A stretch of DNA of 25,014 bases from an uncultured Ideonella sp. (GTDB lineage Bacteria; Pseudomonadota; Gammaproteobacteria; Burkholderiales; Burkholderiaceae). Made by a program: the position numbers and the translations under genes. The notes under the pieces were generated by a model. The model made no database searches and was not told the DNA's origin. It worked only from the letters and a program-made list of their open reading frames with translations. Shown here piece after piece: positions 1-9,687 of this stretch. The number at the start of each line of letters is the position of its first letter. Position 1 is the first letter of the stretch. The stretch lies in contig CAMLGG010000052.1 in the NCBI GenBank assembly GCA_946479475.1, forward strand, positions 1-25,014, read 5' to 3'.

Positions 1-1
1 G

Positions 2-2197
<2,196 letters not shown>

Positions 2198-2221
2198 GCC
2201 CCCACGGCGAAGGTGCCTTCG

Positions 2222-4342
2222 ATGAATGACATGCGACCCCCAGCGGACTCCCCGCTGCCCGAGCGCGCCAACATCCTGGTGGTCGACGACCTGCCGGAGA
2301 AGCTGCTGGTCTTCCGCACGGTGCTGGAGGAGCTGGAGCAGAACCTGATCTTCGTGCGCTCCGGCACCGAGGCGCTGCGCGAAGTGCTCCAGCGCGAGTT
2401 CGCGGTGATCCTGCTGGACGTCAACATGCCGGACATCGACGGCTTCGAGACGGCGGCGCTGATCCGCCGCCACCGTCGCTCGGCCCACACGCCGATCATC
2501 TTCATCACCTCCTACGCCGACGAGCTGCAGACGGCCAAGGGCTACTCGCTCGGCGCGGTCGACTACATCCTCTCGCCGGTCGTGCCCGAGATCCTTCGCT
2601 CCAAGGTGCGGGTCTTCGTCGAGCTGCACCTGCTGCAAAAGCGCGTGGCGCGGCAGGCCGACGAGAGGGTGGCGCTGGCGGCCTCTGCCGCTGCCCTGGA
2701 AGTGGCCCGGGAGGCCAACCGCCGGTCCGCTGCCCTGTCGGACCTCAGCCATGCCTTGTCGGGCCTGCTGGACGTGCATGCGTGCCTGCACACCCTGCTG
2801 CGCCAGGTCGTGCCGTCGCTGGCCGGCGGCGCGAGCGTCCTGCTGCTGGACGAGCGGATGCAGGTGCAGCAGGCAGCCCGCCTGCGCGATGCGGATTCAC
2901 TGCCGTTCGACGTTTCGCCGGACGCACTGACGCCCGAAGAGGCGCGAGCCTTGGACCCAGGCGACGAGGCGCCATCGCGGGCCGGCTGGGTCTACCCCCT
3001 GTCGCACGGCGATCGGCGGCTCGGCGTGCTGCTCGTGCACGGCGAGCCCACGCCACTGGGCGCCTCTCTGCTCGAGGAGGTGGCCACGCGCGCGGCGGTC
3101 GCCTTCGCGGCCGCGCAGCTGCACCAGAGCCTCCAGGTCGAGATCGCCGAGCGGCGCCAGGCGGAGGCGCGGCTGGAGGATGCGAGCCGGCGCAAGGACG
3201 AGTTCATCGCCATGCTCTCGCATGAGCTGCGCGGCCCCCTGGCACCCATCCGCAACGCGGTGGAGGTGATCCGGCGGCTCTCGCCGCGCGATGCGACGCT
3301 GCAGTGGGCCACCAACATCACCGACCGGCAGGTGCGCCAGCTGACCCGCCTGGTGGACGAGCTGCTCGACGTGGCGCGCATCAGCCAGGGCAAGATCGTC
3401 CTGCAGCGCGCCCCGGTGGACGTGGCGGCGCTGGTGGCTCAGTGCATCGAGGCGCAGGCGCCTTTCATCGCGGCCCGGCGCCAGACCCTCACGCAGGCGC
3501 TGCCGCGCGAGCCGGTGTGGGTGCAGGGCGACGCGGCCCGCATCGAGCAGGTGGTGAGCAACCTGATGAGCAACGCCGTCAAGTACACCCCCGACGAAGG
3601 CCGGCTGCACATAGGCGTGGCCGCCGAAGGCGCCGAGGCCGTCATCACCGTGCGTGACAACGGCATGGGCATCGAGGCCGACCTGCTGCCGCGCGTGTTC
3701 GACCTTTTCGAGCAGGGCCACCGTGCCCTCGACCGCAGCCAGGGCGGGCTGGGCATCGGCCTGACGCTGGTGCAGCTGCTCGTCAAGCTGCATGGCGGGC
3801 GGGTGGAGGCGCTCAGCGCCGGGCCGGGGAAGGGCGCCGAGTTCCGCGTCTACCTGCCCCACCATGCCGTGGCGGCGCCGACGATCCATCCGGGTGAAGC
3901 GTCCCGGCCGGAGCAGGCGCCCAGGCGACGCATCCTGGTGGTGGACGACCAGGCCGACGTCGCGGATACCACCGCGGCCATGCTGGGCCTTTCGGGCCAC
4001 GAGGTCCGCACCGCGCGGGACGGCCGAGAGGCGCTGGAGGAGGCGATCGCCTTCGAGCCGGACGTCGTGCTGCTGGACATCGGCCTGCCACGGATGGATG
4101 GCTACGAAGTGGCGCGGCGCCTGCGGCAGCTGGAGCCGACGCGCCGTGCGCTGCTGGTGGCCCTGACCGGCTACGGCCAGCCTGCGGACCGCCAGCGCAG
4201 CCGCGAGGCCGGCTTCGACGAGCACCTGCTCAAGCCGGTGGACCCGGCGACGCTCGAGGCGCTCATCGCGCATGGATCCGGCGGGATGTCGGGCGGTGCT
4301 CCGGGCGAAGGAGCGACCCTGTACGCCTTCCGCCGGCCCTGA
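2222..4342 (+). CDS. Hybrid histidine kinase/response regulator (REC-GAF-like-HisKA-HATPase-REC)
   Basis: Soluble hybrid kinase of 706 aa with no membrane segments. Domains in order: N-terminal receiver (residues ~15-135; VVDD, acceptor Asp66 in LLDVNMPDIDG); a short coiled coil; a GAF-like sensor region (~165-300); HisKA with H334 in LSHELRGP; HATPase with SNLMSNAVKYT, DNGMGIE and GLGIGLTL; C-terminal receiver (~575-695; VVDDQ, acceptor Asp619 in LLDIGLPRMDG, Lys in LLKPVD). In the first receiver the usual Lys-Pro is replaced by Ser-Pro (YILSPVVPE), so its phosphorylation chemistry may be altered. I chose ATG 2222, preceded by GAAGG at 2209-2213 with 8-nt spacing; a GTG at 2213 in the same frame lies inside that ribosome binding site. 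The N-terminal receiver probably takes phosphate from another kinase, plausibly the one just upstream. No DNA-binding domain is present. Confidence 0.92.
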   Translation: MNDMRPPADSPLPERANILVVDDLPEKLLVFRTVLEELEQNLIFVRSGTEALREVLQREFAVILLDVNMPDIDGFETAALIRRHRRSAHTPIIFITSYADELQTAKGYSLGAVDYILSPVVPEILRSKVRVFVELHLLQKRVARQADERVALAASAAALEVAREANRRSAALSDLSHALSGLLDVHACLHTLLRQVVPSLAGGASVLLLDERMQVQQAARLRDADSLPFDVSPDALTPEEARALDPGDEAPSRAGWVYPLSHGDRRLGVLLVHGEPTPLGASLLEEVATRAAVAFAAAQLHQSLQVEIAERRQAEARLEDASRRKDEFIAMLSHELRGPLAPIRNAVEVIRRLSPRDATLQWATNITDRQVRQLTRLVDELLDVARISQGKIVLQRAPVDVAALVAQCIEAQAPFIAARRQTLTQALPREPVWVQGDAARIEQVVSNLMSNAVKYTPDEGRLHIGVAAEGAEAVITVRDNGMGIEADLLPRVFDLFEQGHRALDRSQGGLGIGLTLVQLLVKLHGGRVEALSAGPGKGAEFRVYLPHHAVAAPTIHPGEASRPEQAPRRRILVVDDQADVADTTAAMLGLSGHEVRTARDGREALEEAIAFEPDVVLLDIGLPRMDGYEVARRLRQLEPTRRALLVALTGYGQPADRQRSREAGFDEHLLKPVDPATLEALIAHGSGGMSGGAPGEGATLYAFRRP

Positions 4343-4702
4343 GCCGCAACGGCCACAGCTGGACGCCTGCCGGTAAGTCTGACCGCTTGCCGGCAATTCC
4401 GCGTACCGGGCCTTTTCGCATGGCAGCGGGCCGCGCGCTGCAACACCCGGACGCTTCCGGCGTGATGTAACAGCGGCGGCATTTTTCGTTCCCTCTCCAC
4501 GAGGGGAATGCGGGCCCGCGCCGCCCCCGCCGTATGCGCTTGTGTGAGCTGTTGCAACGATGCTCCGGCGGCGGCACGGACCGTGCATGGGGATGGGCGC
4601 AGACGCATTTTTTCAAGCGCGGTTTCGAACCCGCCATCCCACTTCGAACGACTCCGGCGACCATCCTCGAGAACCCGTCGAACAACCATCTAGAGAGGCG
4701 GC
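4343..4702 (+). other. 360-bp non-coding leader between the kinase operon and rpoN
   Basis: No convincing gene lies here; open frames exist but are Arg/Ala/Pro-rich shadows. It contains a pair of direct repeats TGCCGGYAA at 4368 and 4388, a hairpin at 4489-4508 (TTCCCTC / GAGGGGAA, one bulge), the perfect palindrome GCGGGCCCGC at 4510-4519 and GTTGCAAC at 4551-4558. I see no T-rich terminator after the kinase gene, no clear -35/-10 pair and no sigma-54 type GG/GC promoter. Any rpoN promoter probably lies here. Confidence 0.5.
4368..4396. promoter_or_regulatory. Direct repeat TGCCGGYAA spaced by 20 bp, possible operator
   Basis: TGCCGGTAA at 4368-4376 and TGCCGGCAA at 4388-4396 start exactly 20 bp apart, about two helical turns. 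The second copy sits in a perfect 10-bp palindrome (TTGCCGGCAA, 4387-4396), so the arms can also pair. This spacing is typical of tandem regulator sites, but no regulator is identified. The site lies 25 bp after the kinase stop and ~307 bp before rpoN. Confidence 0.3.
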
Positions 4703-6238
4703 ATGCTTACCCTTTCGCAACACACCGAACAACGTCAGCAGCAGGTCCTTTCGCCGCGCTTGCAGCGCGCGGTCTGGCTGCTCCAGCTGTCGTCCACCGA
4801 CTTCGCCCACGAGGTGCAATCCGCGCTGGGCCGCAACCCCTTCCTGGAAGGCGATGAAGGCGATGGCGGCGAGGCCGCCGAAGCCCCCGCGGTGGCGGGC
4901 CTCGACCCGGACCGCGTGGTCGACGGCGTGGATGACCTCGCGGCAGGCTTCTCCACCCCGTCGGCTGCGGCAGACGACCTGGCCGCGGCCCCGGCAGCGG
5001 ACGAGTTCGCCGCCGACGGCGCCGAGCTGGGCGATGCCGGTCCCGACAGCGGCACGGTCGAGTTCGCCGATGGCTGGCACGGCGACGGCCTGACGCGGCT
5101 GCGCCGTGCCGAGGACGGCGACATCGGGGCGCTGGAGCTGATGGCTGCCGAGCCGACGCTGGCGGCCCAGCTGCACGGGCAGCTGGACCTGCTTTCCCTG
5201 CCCGAACGCGACGCCGCGCTGGCCCGGGCGATCGTCGAATCGCTGGACGACGACGGCTACCTGCGCACGGCGCTCGAAGAGATCGTCGACATGGTCGACC
5301 TGGCGCCGCCGGCCACGCTGCCGGAGGTCAAGATCGCGCTCAAGCGGGTGCAGTCGCTCGAGCCGGCCGGCGTGGCCGCGCGCAACGTGGCCGAATGCCT
5401 GACGCTGCAACTGCCCGCCATCGACTGCCCGGACCAGCGCGAGCTGGCACGGCGCATCGTCAACGAGCACATGGAGGTGCTGGCCCGGCACGACGTCGCC
5501 CGGCTGGCCCGCGAGCTGCAGCGCTCGCCGGCCGAGATCGAGGCGGTGTGCGAGCGCATCCGCCGGCTCGACCCGCGCCCGGGCTGGCGCTGCGGGCCGG
5601 CCCAGGTCCAGTACGTGGTGCCCGACGTGATCGTGCGCAAGGTGCGCGGCCGCTGGACCGTGCAGCTCAACAGCGCCGTCGTGCCTCGCGTGCGCATGAA
5701 CCGTGTCTACGCGGAGCTCTTCCAGCGCCATCGCCGCGCGGAGGACCAGGCCCTGGCCGATCACCTCAAGGAGGCCCGCTGGACCCTGCGCAACGTGGAG
5801 CAGCGTTTCGCGACCATCGTCCAGGTCGCCGAGGCCATCGTCGCGCGGCAGCAGCGCTTCCTGGAGCACGGCCCGATGGCGATGCGGCCCATGGGGCTGC
5901 GCGAGATCGCCGATGAGCTGGGCCTGCACGAATCGACCGTCTCCCGCGTGACGAACAACAAGTACATGATGACCCCGCTGGGCGTGTTCGAGCTCAAGTA
6001 CTTCTTCTCGCGTGCGCTGACGACCGAAAGCGGCAAGACCTGCTCGGGCACCGCGTTGCGCAGCCTGATCAAGGACATGATCGATGCCGAGTCGCCCGAG
6101 GCGCCGCTGTCGGACGCCGACATTGCCCGTCAGCTCGCCCAGCAGGGCGTGCGCCTGGCGCGGCGCACGGTGACCAAGTACCGCCAGCTGCTGCGCATCG
6201 ACCCGATCGAGCGCAGGCGCGCACATGCGGCGACCTGA
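4703..6238 (+). CDS. rpoN: RNA polymerase sigma-54 factor (RpoN)
   Basis: Alternative sigma factor that directs RNA polymerase to -24/-12 promoters and needs AAA+ enhancer-binding proteins. The 511-aa protein has the full layout. Region I is at ~1-50: Gln-rich start, then LSPRLQRAVWLLQLSS and NPFLEG. An acidic Ala/Asp-rich region II follows (~50-115), then the core-binding region. The helix-turn-helix region is around residues 397-435 (LREIADELGLHESTVSRVTNNKY, broken by few changes from consensus). The C-terminal RpoN box is ARRTVTKYRQ at ~486-495; the usual box is ARRTVAKYRE, so two positions differ. Start ATG 4703 has AGAGG 4 nt upstream. In Burkholderiales the housekeeping rpoN usually sits between lptB and hpf. 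Neither is here, so this may be a second copy (rpoN2-like); that point is inference and the whole genome is needed to decide it. Confidence 0.95.
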   Translation: MLTLSQHTEQRQQQVLSPRLQRAVWLLQLSSTDFAHEVQSALGRNPFLEGDEGDGGEAAEAPAVAGLDPDRVVDGVDDLAAGFSTPSAAADDLAAAPAADEFAADGAELGDAGPDSGTVEFADGWHGDGLTRLRRAEDGDIGALELMAAEPTLAAQLHGQLDLLSLPERDAALARAIVESLDDDGYLRTALEEIVDMVDLAPPATLPEVKIALKRVQSLEPAGVAARNVAECLTLQLPAIDCPDQRELARRIVNEHMEVLARHDVARLARELQRSPAEIEAVCERIRRLDPRPGWRCGPAQVQYVVPDVIVRKVRGRWTVQLNSAVVPRVRMNRVYAELFQRHRRAEDQALADHLKEARWTLRNVEQRFATIVQVAEAIVARQQRFLEHGPMAMRPMGLREIADELGLHESTVSRVTNNKYMMTPLGVFELKYFFSRALTTESGKTCSGTALRSLIKDMIDAESPEAPLSDADIARQLAQQGVRLARRTVTKYRQLLRIDPIERRRAHAAT

Positions 6239-6305
6239 CCGCTGCCGGCGTCCACAGGTCACCACCCAGGAACAACGGTTGCTTTGACACCCGCAGGAGG
6301 CTGCG

Positions 6306-6512
6306 ATGCGTGATTCGAAGCCCGCCGTCGCCGCCCGGTTGCAGTTGCTGCGGCAAGCTGCCCTGGAGGACGCGCAGCGCGACTGCGCTTTCGTCCAGGG
6401 CTGGGATCCGGTGCCGCAGGGTCAGCGGGTCGAAGGCGACCTGATGTTCGTCATCGCCCAGGTTCTGGCGGTGGCGGAGGATCCGGCATGCCGGCGACAG
6501 GCTGGTTCCTGA
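6306..6512 (+). CDS. Small hypothetical protein coupled to the antiporter gene
   Basis: A 68-aa ORF starting at ATG 6306, with an excellent Shine-Dalgarno (AGGAGG, 6295-6300, 5-nt spacing). Its 3' end overlaps the antiporter start by 25 nt, which suggests translational coupling. The product is soluble and mostly helical-looking, with an Ala/Gln/Leu-rich N-terminus and a C-terminal hydrophobic stretch (LMFVIAQVLAVAE), followed by DPACRRQ. I recognise no family. The strong ribosome binding site and the overlap are the main support. It could be a short regulatory partner of the transporter, or simply a leader ORF that brings ribosomes to the antiporter start, which has no comparably strong site of its own. 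Confidence 0.55.
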   Translation: MRDSKPAVAARLQLLRQAALEDAQRDCAFVQGWDPVPQGQRVEGDLMFVIAQVLAVAEDPACRRQAGS

Positions 6513-7774
6513 TCGTCGGGCTGCTGCTCATCCTCATCGGCCTGACGGACACCTGGCGCCGCGAGCTGCCGGTCAGCGCCGCCGCGCTGTACCTGGTCGC
6601 CGGCCACCTGCTCGGTCCGGAGGTCGCCGGCTTCATCGACCTGAGCCTCGAACGAGATGCGGCGCTGCTCGAGCGCCTCAGCGAGGCTGCGGTGCTCGTG
6701 TCGCTCTTCGCGGTCGGCCTGAGGCTGCGCGCGCCCTTGACCGACAGGATCTGGCGCGCGCCCTTGCGCATGGCCACCCTGACGATGCTGGCGACCATCG
6801 CGCTGCTGTGGGCCGGCGGCCTCGCCCTCGGGCTCGCCGTGGGGCCTGCATTGCTGATGGCCGCCGCCCTCGCGCCGACGGACCCGGTGCTGGCCTCCGA
6901 CGTGCAGGTGGACCACGAGCGCGACCGCGACAGGCTGCGCTTCTCGCTCACCGCGGAGGGCGGGCTCAACGACGGCTCGGCGGCCCCGATGGTGATGCTG
7001 GCGCTCGGCCTGATGGGCCTGCACGAGCTGGGGCCGGCCTTGAGTCGCTGGTGGCTGCTCGACGTGCTGTGGGGGGCCCTCGGCGGCCTCGGGCTGGGCT
7101 GGGCCCTCGGCTTCGTCTTCAGCCGTGCGGTGGTGTGGCTGCGGCGCGAGCGCGAACAGGCGCTGGGCATGGAGAGCTTCCTCACGCTCGGCCTGATCTC
7201 GCTGACCTATGGCCTGTCCCTGATGCTGCAGGTCTTCGGCTTCCTGTCCGTGTTTGCCGCAGGGCTGGCGATGCGGCAGGTCGAGCGTCGCGACACGCCG
7301 CGCCATGTCAGGGCCGAACTGCGCCCCGATGCGCAGGCCCATCCCGAGCAGGCGTCGGCCTACATGGCCAAGGCCGTGCTCGACTTCACCCTCGACCTGG
7401 AAAAGCTCGCCGAGCTGGTCGTGATGATCGTCGTCGGCACCCTGCTCACGCGCGAGGCCTTCACCCTGCAGACGCTGGCGGTGGCCCTGGCCGCCTTCCT
7501 CCTGGCCAGGCCCGTGGCGGTGTTCCTCACGGTGCCGAGGCCGGCGTTCAGCGCCTCGCAGCGCCGGCTGGCGGCCTGGTTCGGCATCCGCGGCGTCGGC
7601 TCGATGTACTACCTGGCGTTCGCCGTCTCGCACGGGGCCCACGGTGCCCAGATGAGCTGGGTTGCCGACGCGGTGCTGGTCACGATCACGCTTTCCGTGT
7701 TGCTGCACGGCTCCAGCGCGACGCCGGTGATGCGGCTGTACCGCCGCGCCCGCCGGGGTGCGCCGCAGCGTTGA
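6488..7774 (+). CDS. Cation:proton antiporter, CPA1/NhaP type
   Basis: Inner-membrane Na+(K+)/H+ exchanger of 428 aa, at the usual length for the membrane domain alone, with about 11-12 hydrophobic segments. Family signatures are visible: APTDPVLASDV at ~residue 128 (the ion-binding TDP motif of CPA1 proteins) and EGGLNDG at ~157, corresponding to the conserved ES/EG-x-ND helix. There is a cytoplasmic loop near 285-305 (charged, HVRAELRPDAQAHPEQ) and a short Arg-rich C-terminus with no TrkA-N or CNMP domain. Start ATG 6488 lies inside the upstream small ORF. Likely role: pH and sodium homeostasis. The substrate cannot be fixed from sequence. Confidence 0.9.
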   Translation: MPATGWFLIVGLLLILIGLTDTWRRELPVSAAALYLVAGHLLGPEVAGFIDLSLERDAALLERLSEAAVLVSLFAVGLRLRAPLTDRIWRAPLRMATLTMLATIALLWAGGLALGLAVGPALLMAAALAPTDPVLASDVQVDHERDRDRLRFSLTAEGGLNDGSAAPMVMLALGLMGLHELGPALSRWWLLDVLWGALGGLGLGWALGFVFSRAVVWLRREREQALGMESFLTLGLISLTYGLSLMLQVFGFLSVFAAGLAMRQVERRDTPRHVRAELRPDAQAHPEQASAYMAKAVLDFTLDLEKLAELVVMIVVGTLLTREAFTLQTLAVALAAFLLARPVAVFLTVPRPAFSASQRRLAAWFGIRGVGSMYYLAFAVSHGAHGAQMSWVADAVLVTITLSVLLHGSSATPVMRLYRRARRGAPQR

Positions 7775-7811
7775 GCCCGGCCCGGGAACAGCCCTTGCTG
7801 CCCCTTCGGGC

Positions 7812-7967
7812 ATGCCCGTTCCCACCACGCCCAACCCCGACCTTCCGACCCATCCGGTGCCGCCCGTCGAGCCCCCCAAGAGGCACATCCACGACCCGGA
7901 CCCGTGGCAGCCGCCCGCGCCCGTCGAGGATCCGCCGGCGCAGCCCGAGCCGCAGGTCTACAACTGA
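7812..7967 (+). CDS. Short proline-rich protein
   Basis: A 51-aa ORF from ATG 7812, starting 37 nt after the antiporter stop. About a third of the residues are proline, with PxxP spacing, and it ends in QPEPQVYN. It has no signal peptide and no membrane segment, and is predicted to be disordered. The ribosome binding site is weak. The frame continues upstream to a possible start at 7758 inside the antiporter gene, but the proline-rich part begins at 7812. Similar short proline-rich ORFs near DUF4142 genes are common in Burkholderiales from memory, and a second one lies at 8871-9047. The function is unknown, and it could be non-coding. Confidence 0.4.
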   Translation: MPVPTTPNPDLPTHPVPPVEPPKRHIHDPDPWQPPAPVEDPPAQPEPQVYN

Positions 7968-8041
7968 CGCCTTCGGCTCGCCTGCAGCGCATGCGCATGA
8001 AAGTTGCCAGCCGTGCGCAGTGTCGTAGAGCCAAGGAGTCG

Positions 8042-8617
8042 ATGATGGGCAAGCCTGCTTCTTTCCTGATGACCCGGATGCTGCTGCCTGCAGCACTGTG
8101 CGGTGCGGCTGTGGCCGGCGCCTGGGCCCAGAGCGCGACACCGCCCACCGGCGGCGCCGCTGCCAGCGGCGTGTCATCGCTGTCGCATGGCGACAAGAAG
8201 TTCATCGAGGACGCAGCGGCAGGCGGCATGGCCGAGGTCGAGATGGGCAAGCTCGCCGAGCAGAAGGCCGCCAATGCGCAGGTCAGGCAGTTCGGCTCGC
8301 GCATGGTGCAGGACCACGGCAAGGCCGGTGACGAGCTCAAGAGCCTCGCCTCCTCCAAGGGCGTGCAGGTGCCCGCGGCGTTGCCGAAGAGCATGCAGAA
8401 CGACGTCGACAAGCTCGGCAAGCTCTCCGGGGCCGATTTCGACAAGGCCTACATGAAGCACATGGTCGACGACCACAAGCACGACGTCTCGATGTTCGAG
8501 AAGCAGTCCAAGTCCGGGCACGACAGCGATCTGAAGGCCTGGGCCGGCAAGACGCTGCCCACCTTGCGTGAGCATCAGCAGCTGGCGCAGACCACCAACG
8601 CCGGCGTCAACAAGTAA
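8042..8617 (+). CDS. DUF4142 domain-containing exported protein
   Basis: A 191-aa protein starting at ATG 8042, with AAGGAG just upstream. It has a signal peptide (hydrophobic core AALCGAAVAGAWA, probable cleavage before QS), then a Gly/Ala/Pro linker, then a DUF4142 helical-bundle domain (~residues 55-185). Hallmarks of the domain are visible: DKKFIEDAAAGGMAEVEMGKLA, FGSRMVQDH, and YMKHMVDDHKHDVSMFE with clustered His/Asp/Glu, recalling ferritin-like four-helix proteins. The domain is widespread in periplasmic stress proteins, and no enzymatic role is established that I can cite. A small lipoprotein gene follows after 14 nt and is probably in the same transcript. Confidence 0.92.
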   Translation: MMGKPASFLMTRMLLPAALCGAAVAGAWAQSATPPTGGAAASGVSSLSHGDKKFIEDAAAGGMAEVEMGKLAEQKAANAQVRQFGSRMVQDHGKAGDELKSLASSKGVQVPAALPKSMQNDVDKLGKLSGADFDKAYMKHMVDDHKHDVSMFEKQSKSGHDSDLKAWAGKTLPTLREHQQLAQTTNAGVNK

Positions 8618-8631
8618 GACGAGGATCCACC

Positions 8632-8865
8632 ATGACGACGAAGACCCCCGCGGGGACCCGCGTGATCGCCGGCCTGCTCGGCGCCCTGTTCCTGGCTGCC
8701 GCCGGCGCAGGTCTCGCCGGCTGCAACAAGCGGGAAAACCCGCCGGCCGCGACGACCGACTCGTCCCCGAGCAGCTCGACCACGACGACGCCTGCTCCGG
8801 CGCCGACCCTGCCGGCCAGCGACAGCATGCCGGCGACGCCTGCCGCCTCGGCGGCCAGCCAGTGA
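8632..8865 (+). CDS. Small secreted lipoprotein
   Basis: A 77-aa protein with a lipoprotein signal peptide: positively charged start (TTKTPAGTR), hydrophobic core, lipobox LAGC, then NKRENPP. The mature part is ~45 residues of Ala/Thr/Ser/Pro, including a run SSSTTTT, so it is probably a flexible tether with no folded domain. Start ATG 8632 is preceded by GAGGA. It lies 14 nt after the DUF4142 gene and is likely co-transcribed. It resembles the many short low-complexity lipoproteins of Burkholderiales; the function is unknown. Confidence 0.75.
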   Translation: MTTKTPAGTRVIAGLLGALFLAAAGAGLAGCNKRENPPAATTDSSPSSSTTTTPAPAPTLPASDSMPATPAASAASQ

Positions 8866-8870
8866 GGCCG

Positions 8871-9047
8871 ATGGTCCATCGGCTGCACGTCGAACCGCCT
8901 CCGCCGGACACCATCCCCCCACCTCCGCCGCCCGAGATGCCGGCGCGGCCGGAGGGCGAGCCACCGGTGGAGGTCCCTCAGCCCGAGCCCGCCTCGCCCC
9001 CGCCGGGCGGGCGTGGTCGAGGCGGGCCCGCGTCGGCGGGCCGTTGA
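8871..9047 (+). CDS. Short proline-rich protein (second copy of the type)
   Basis: A 58-aa ORF starting at ATG 8871, 5 nt after the lipoprotein stop. It is dominated by proline and acidic residues (EPPPPDTIPPPPPPE, PVEVPQPEPASPPPGG) and ends in a Gly/Arg-rich tail. The upstream TGAGG overlapping the lipoprotein stop can serve as a ribosome binding site, so reinitiation is plausible. No signal peptide or fold is visible. Its composition resembles the ORF at 7812-7967, so a real family of small disordered proteins is possible. Coding status is not certain. It converges on the DUF2383 gene with a 3-nt gap. Confidence 0.42.
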   Translation: MVHRLHVEPPPPDTIPPPPPPEMPARPEGEPPVEVPQPEPASPPPGGRGRGGPASAGR

Positions 9048-9050
9048 AGC

Positions 9051-9506
9051 TCAGGGCTGCGACGCGCGCATCTGGTCGCGCATGGTCCGGATCTGCAGGT
9101 GGTTCTTCTTGACGCCTTCGAACTGGCGTTCGACCACGCTGCGCACGTCCGGCGGCAGTGATTCTTCCAGCGCCTTGCGATAGCGCTCCATCGCCGCATC
9201 CTCGCCGCGCTCGCATTCCTCGAGCATCGCCAGGTCGCTGTAGCCGGACAGGGTGCCCTTGACGGCGACCCAGCCGCGGTGCACGGCCCCGGTGGCGCTG
9301 CCGCCGTCGTCCGGCTCGCCGCCGTTCTGGCGGATCAGCGCCTGGAGCTCGACCGCCCCCTGGCGGCAGTCCTCCGCCCGGCTGCCGAAGGTCCTCTTCA
9401 GTTCCTCGCTGTTGCAGTGCTCGGCGCAGCTGCGGAAGCCGTACTCGCCGTCCTTGCAGGTCTCGACCAGGCGGTTGAGCGTGTCGATCAGGTCACGATG
9501 TTCCAT
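9051..9506 (-). CDS. DUF2383 / PA2169-family four-helix-bundle protein
   Basis: A 151-aa soluble protein. The start at 9506 (MEHRDLID) has GAGGAAAGGA upstream on the minus strand. Family features: N-terminal LIDTLNRLVETCKDGEYGFRSCAEH, a conserved TFGSRAEDCRQGAVELQ-like helix, a GG-rich turn (QNGGEPDDGGS), HRGWVAVKG, and ECERGEDAAMERYRKALEE followed by VERQF. The family is a ferritin-like helical bundle, often encoded with stress genes in proteobacteria; its biochemical role is not settled. It is transcribed divergently from the thiamine-diphosphate enzyme, with 181 nt between them that hold no feature I can name. Confidence 0.88.
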   Translation of the reverse strand: MEHRDLIDTLNRLVETCKDGEYGFRSCAEHCNSEELKRTFGSRAEDCRQGAVELQALIRQNGGEPDDGGSATGAVHRGWVAVKGTLSGYSDLAMLEECERGEDAAMERYRKALEESLPPDVRSVVERQFEGVKKNHLQIRTMRDQMRASQP

Positions 9507-9687
9507 GATGTCCTTTCCTCGGCTGTGGGGTGTGTGGCGCCGTGACCCGCGAACGCTGCCGCGAGCACCCGGCGTCTGCCTGCGGATGGGCACGGACCAT
9601 GCCTGCCGAAGTCTCGTGCCCGTCGCGGCGATTGCTGCAAGAACGTCGTGCGCGATGCTCGGGAACGTGGCTTGCTGACGCCTCCTC

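Noticed and set aside
2897..4588. 563-aa open frame on the minus strand
   Set aside because: It is opposite the second kinase; same shadow composition, no motif.
4508..4693. 61-aa open frame just before rpoN
   Set aside because: Ala/Arg/Cys/Ser-rich translation unlike a protein, no ribosome binding site; more likely leader RNA.
4343..4702. Sigma-54 promoter upstream of rpoN
   Set aside because: TGGCAG near 4420 lacks the GC element at the right distance; no acceptable -24/-12 pair found.
4613..6265. 550-aa open frame antisense to rpoN
   Set aside because: The sense frame has unmistakable sigma-54 motifs; the antisense is His/Arg/Gln/Val-rich noise.
6422..7888. 488-aa open frame antisense to the antiporter
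   Set aside because: Translation is His/Gln/Arg/Gly-rich with no hydrophobic pattern; the sense frame has CPA1 motifs.
9045..9053. Identical convergent junction TGAAGCTCA here and at 21540-21548
   Set aside because: Two stops facing each other across AGC in both places is a curious match, but nine bases with six fixed as stop codons is easily chance.
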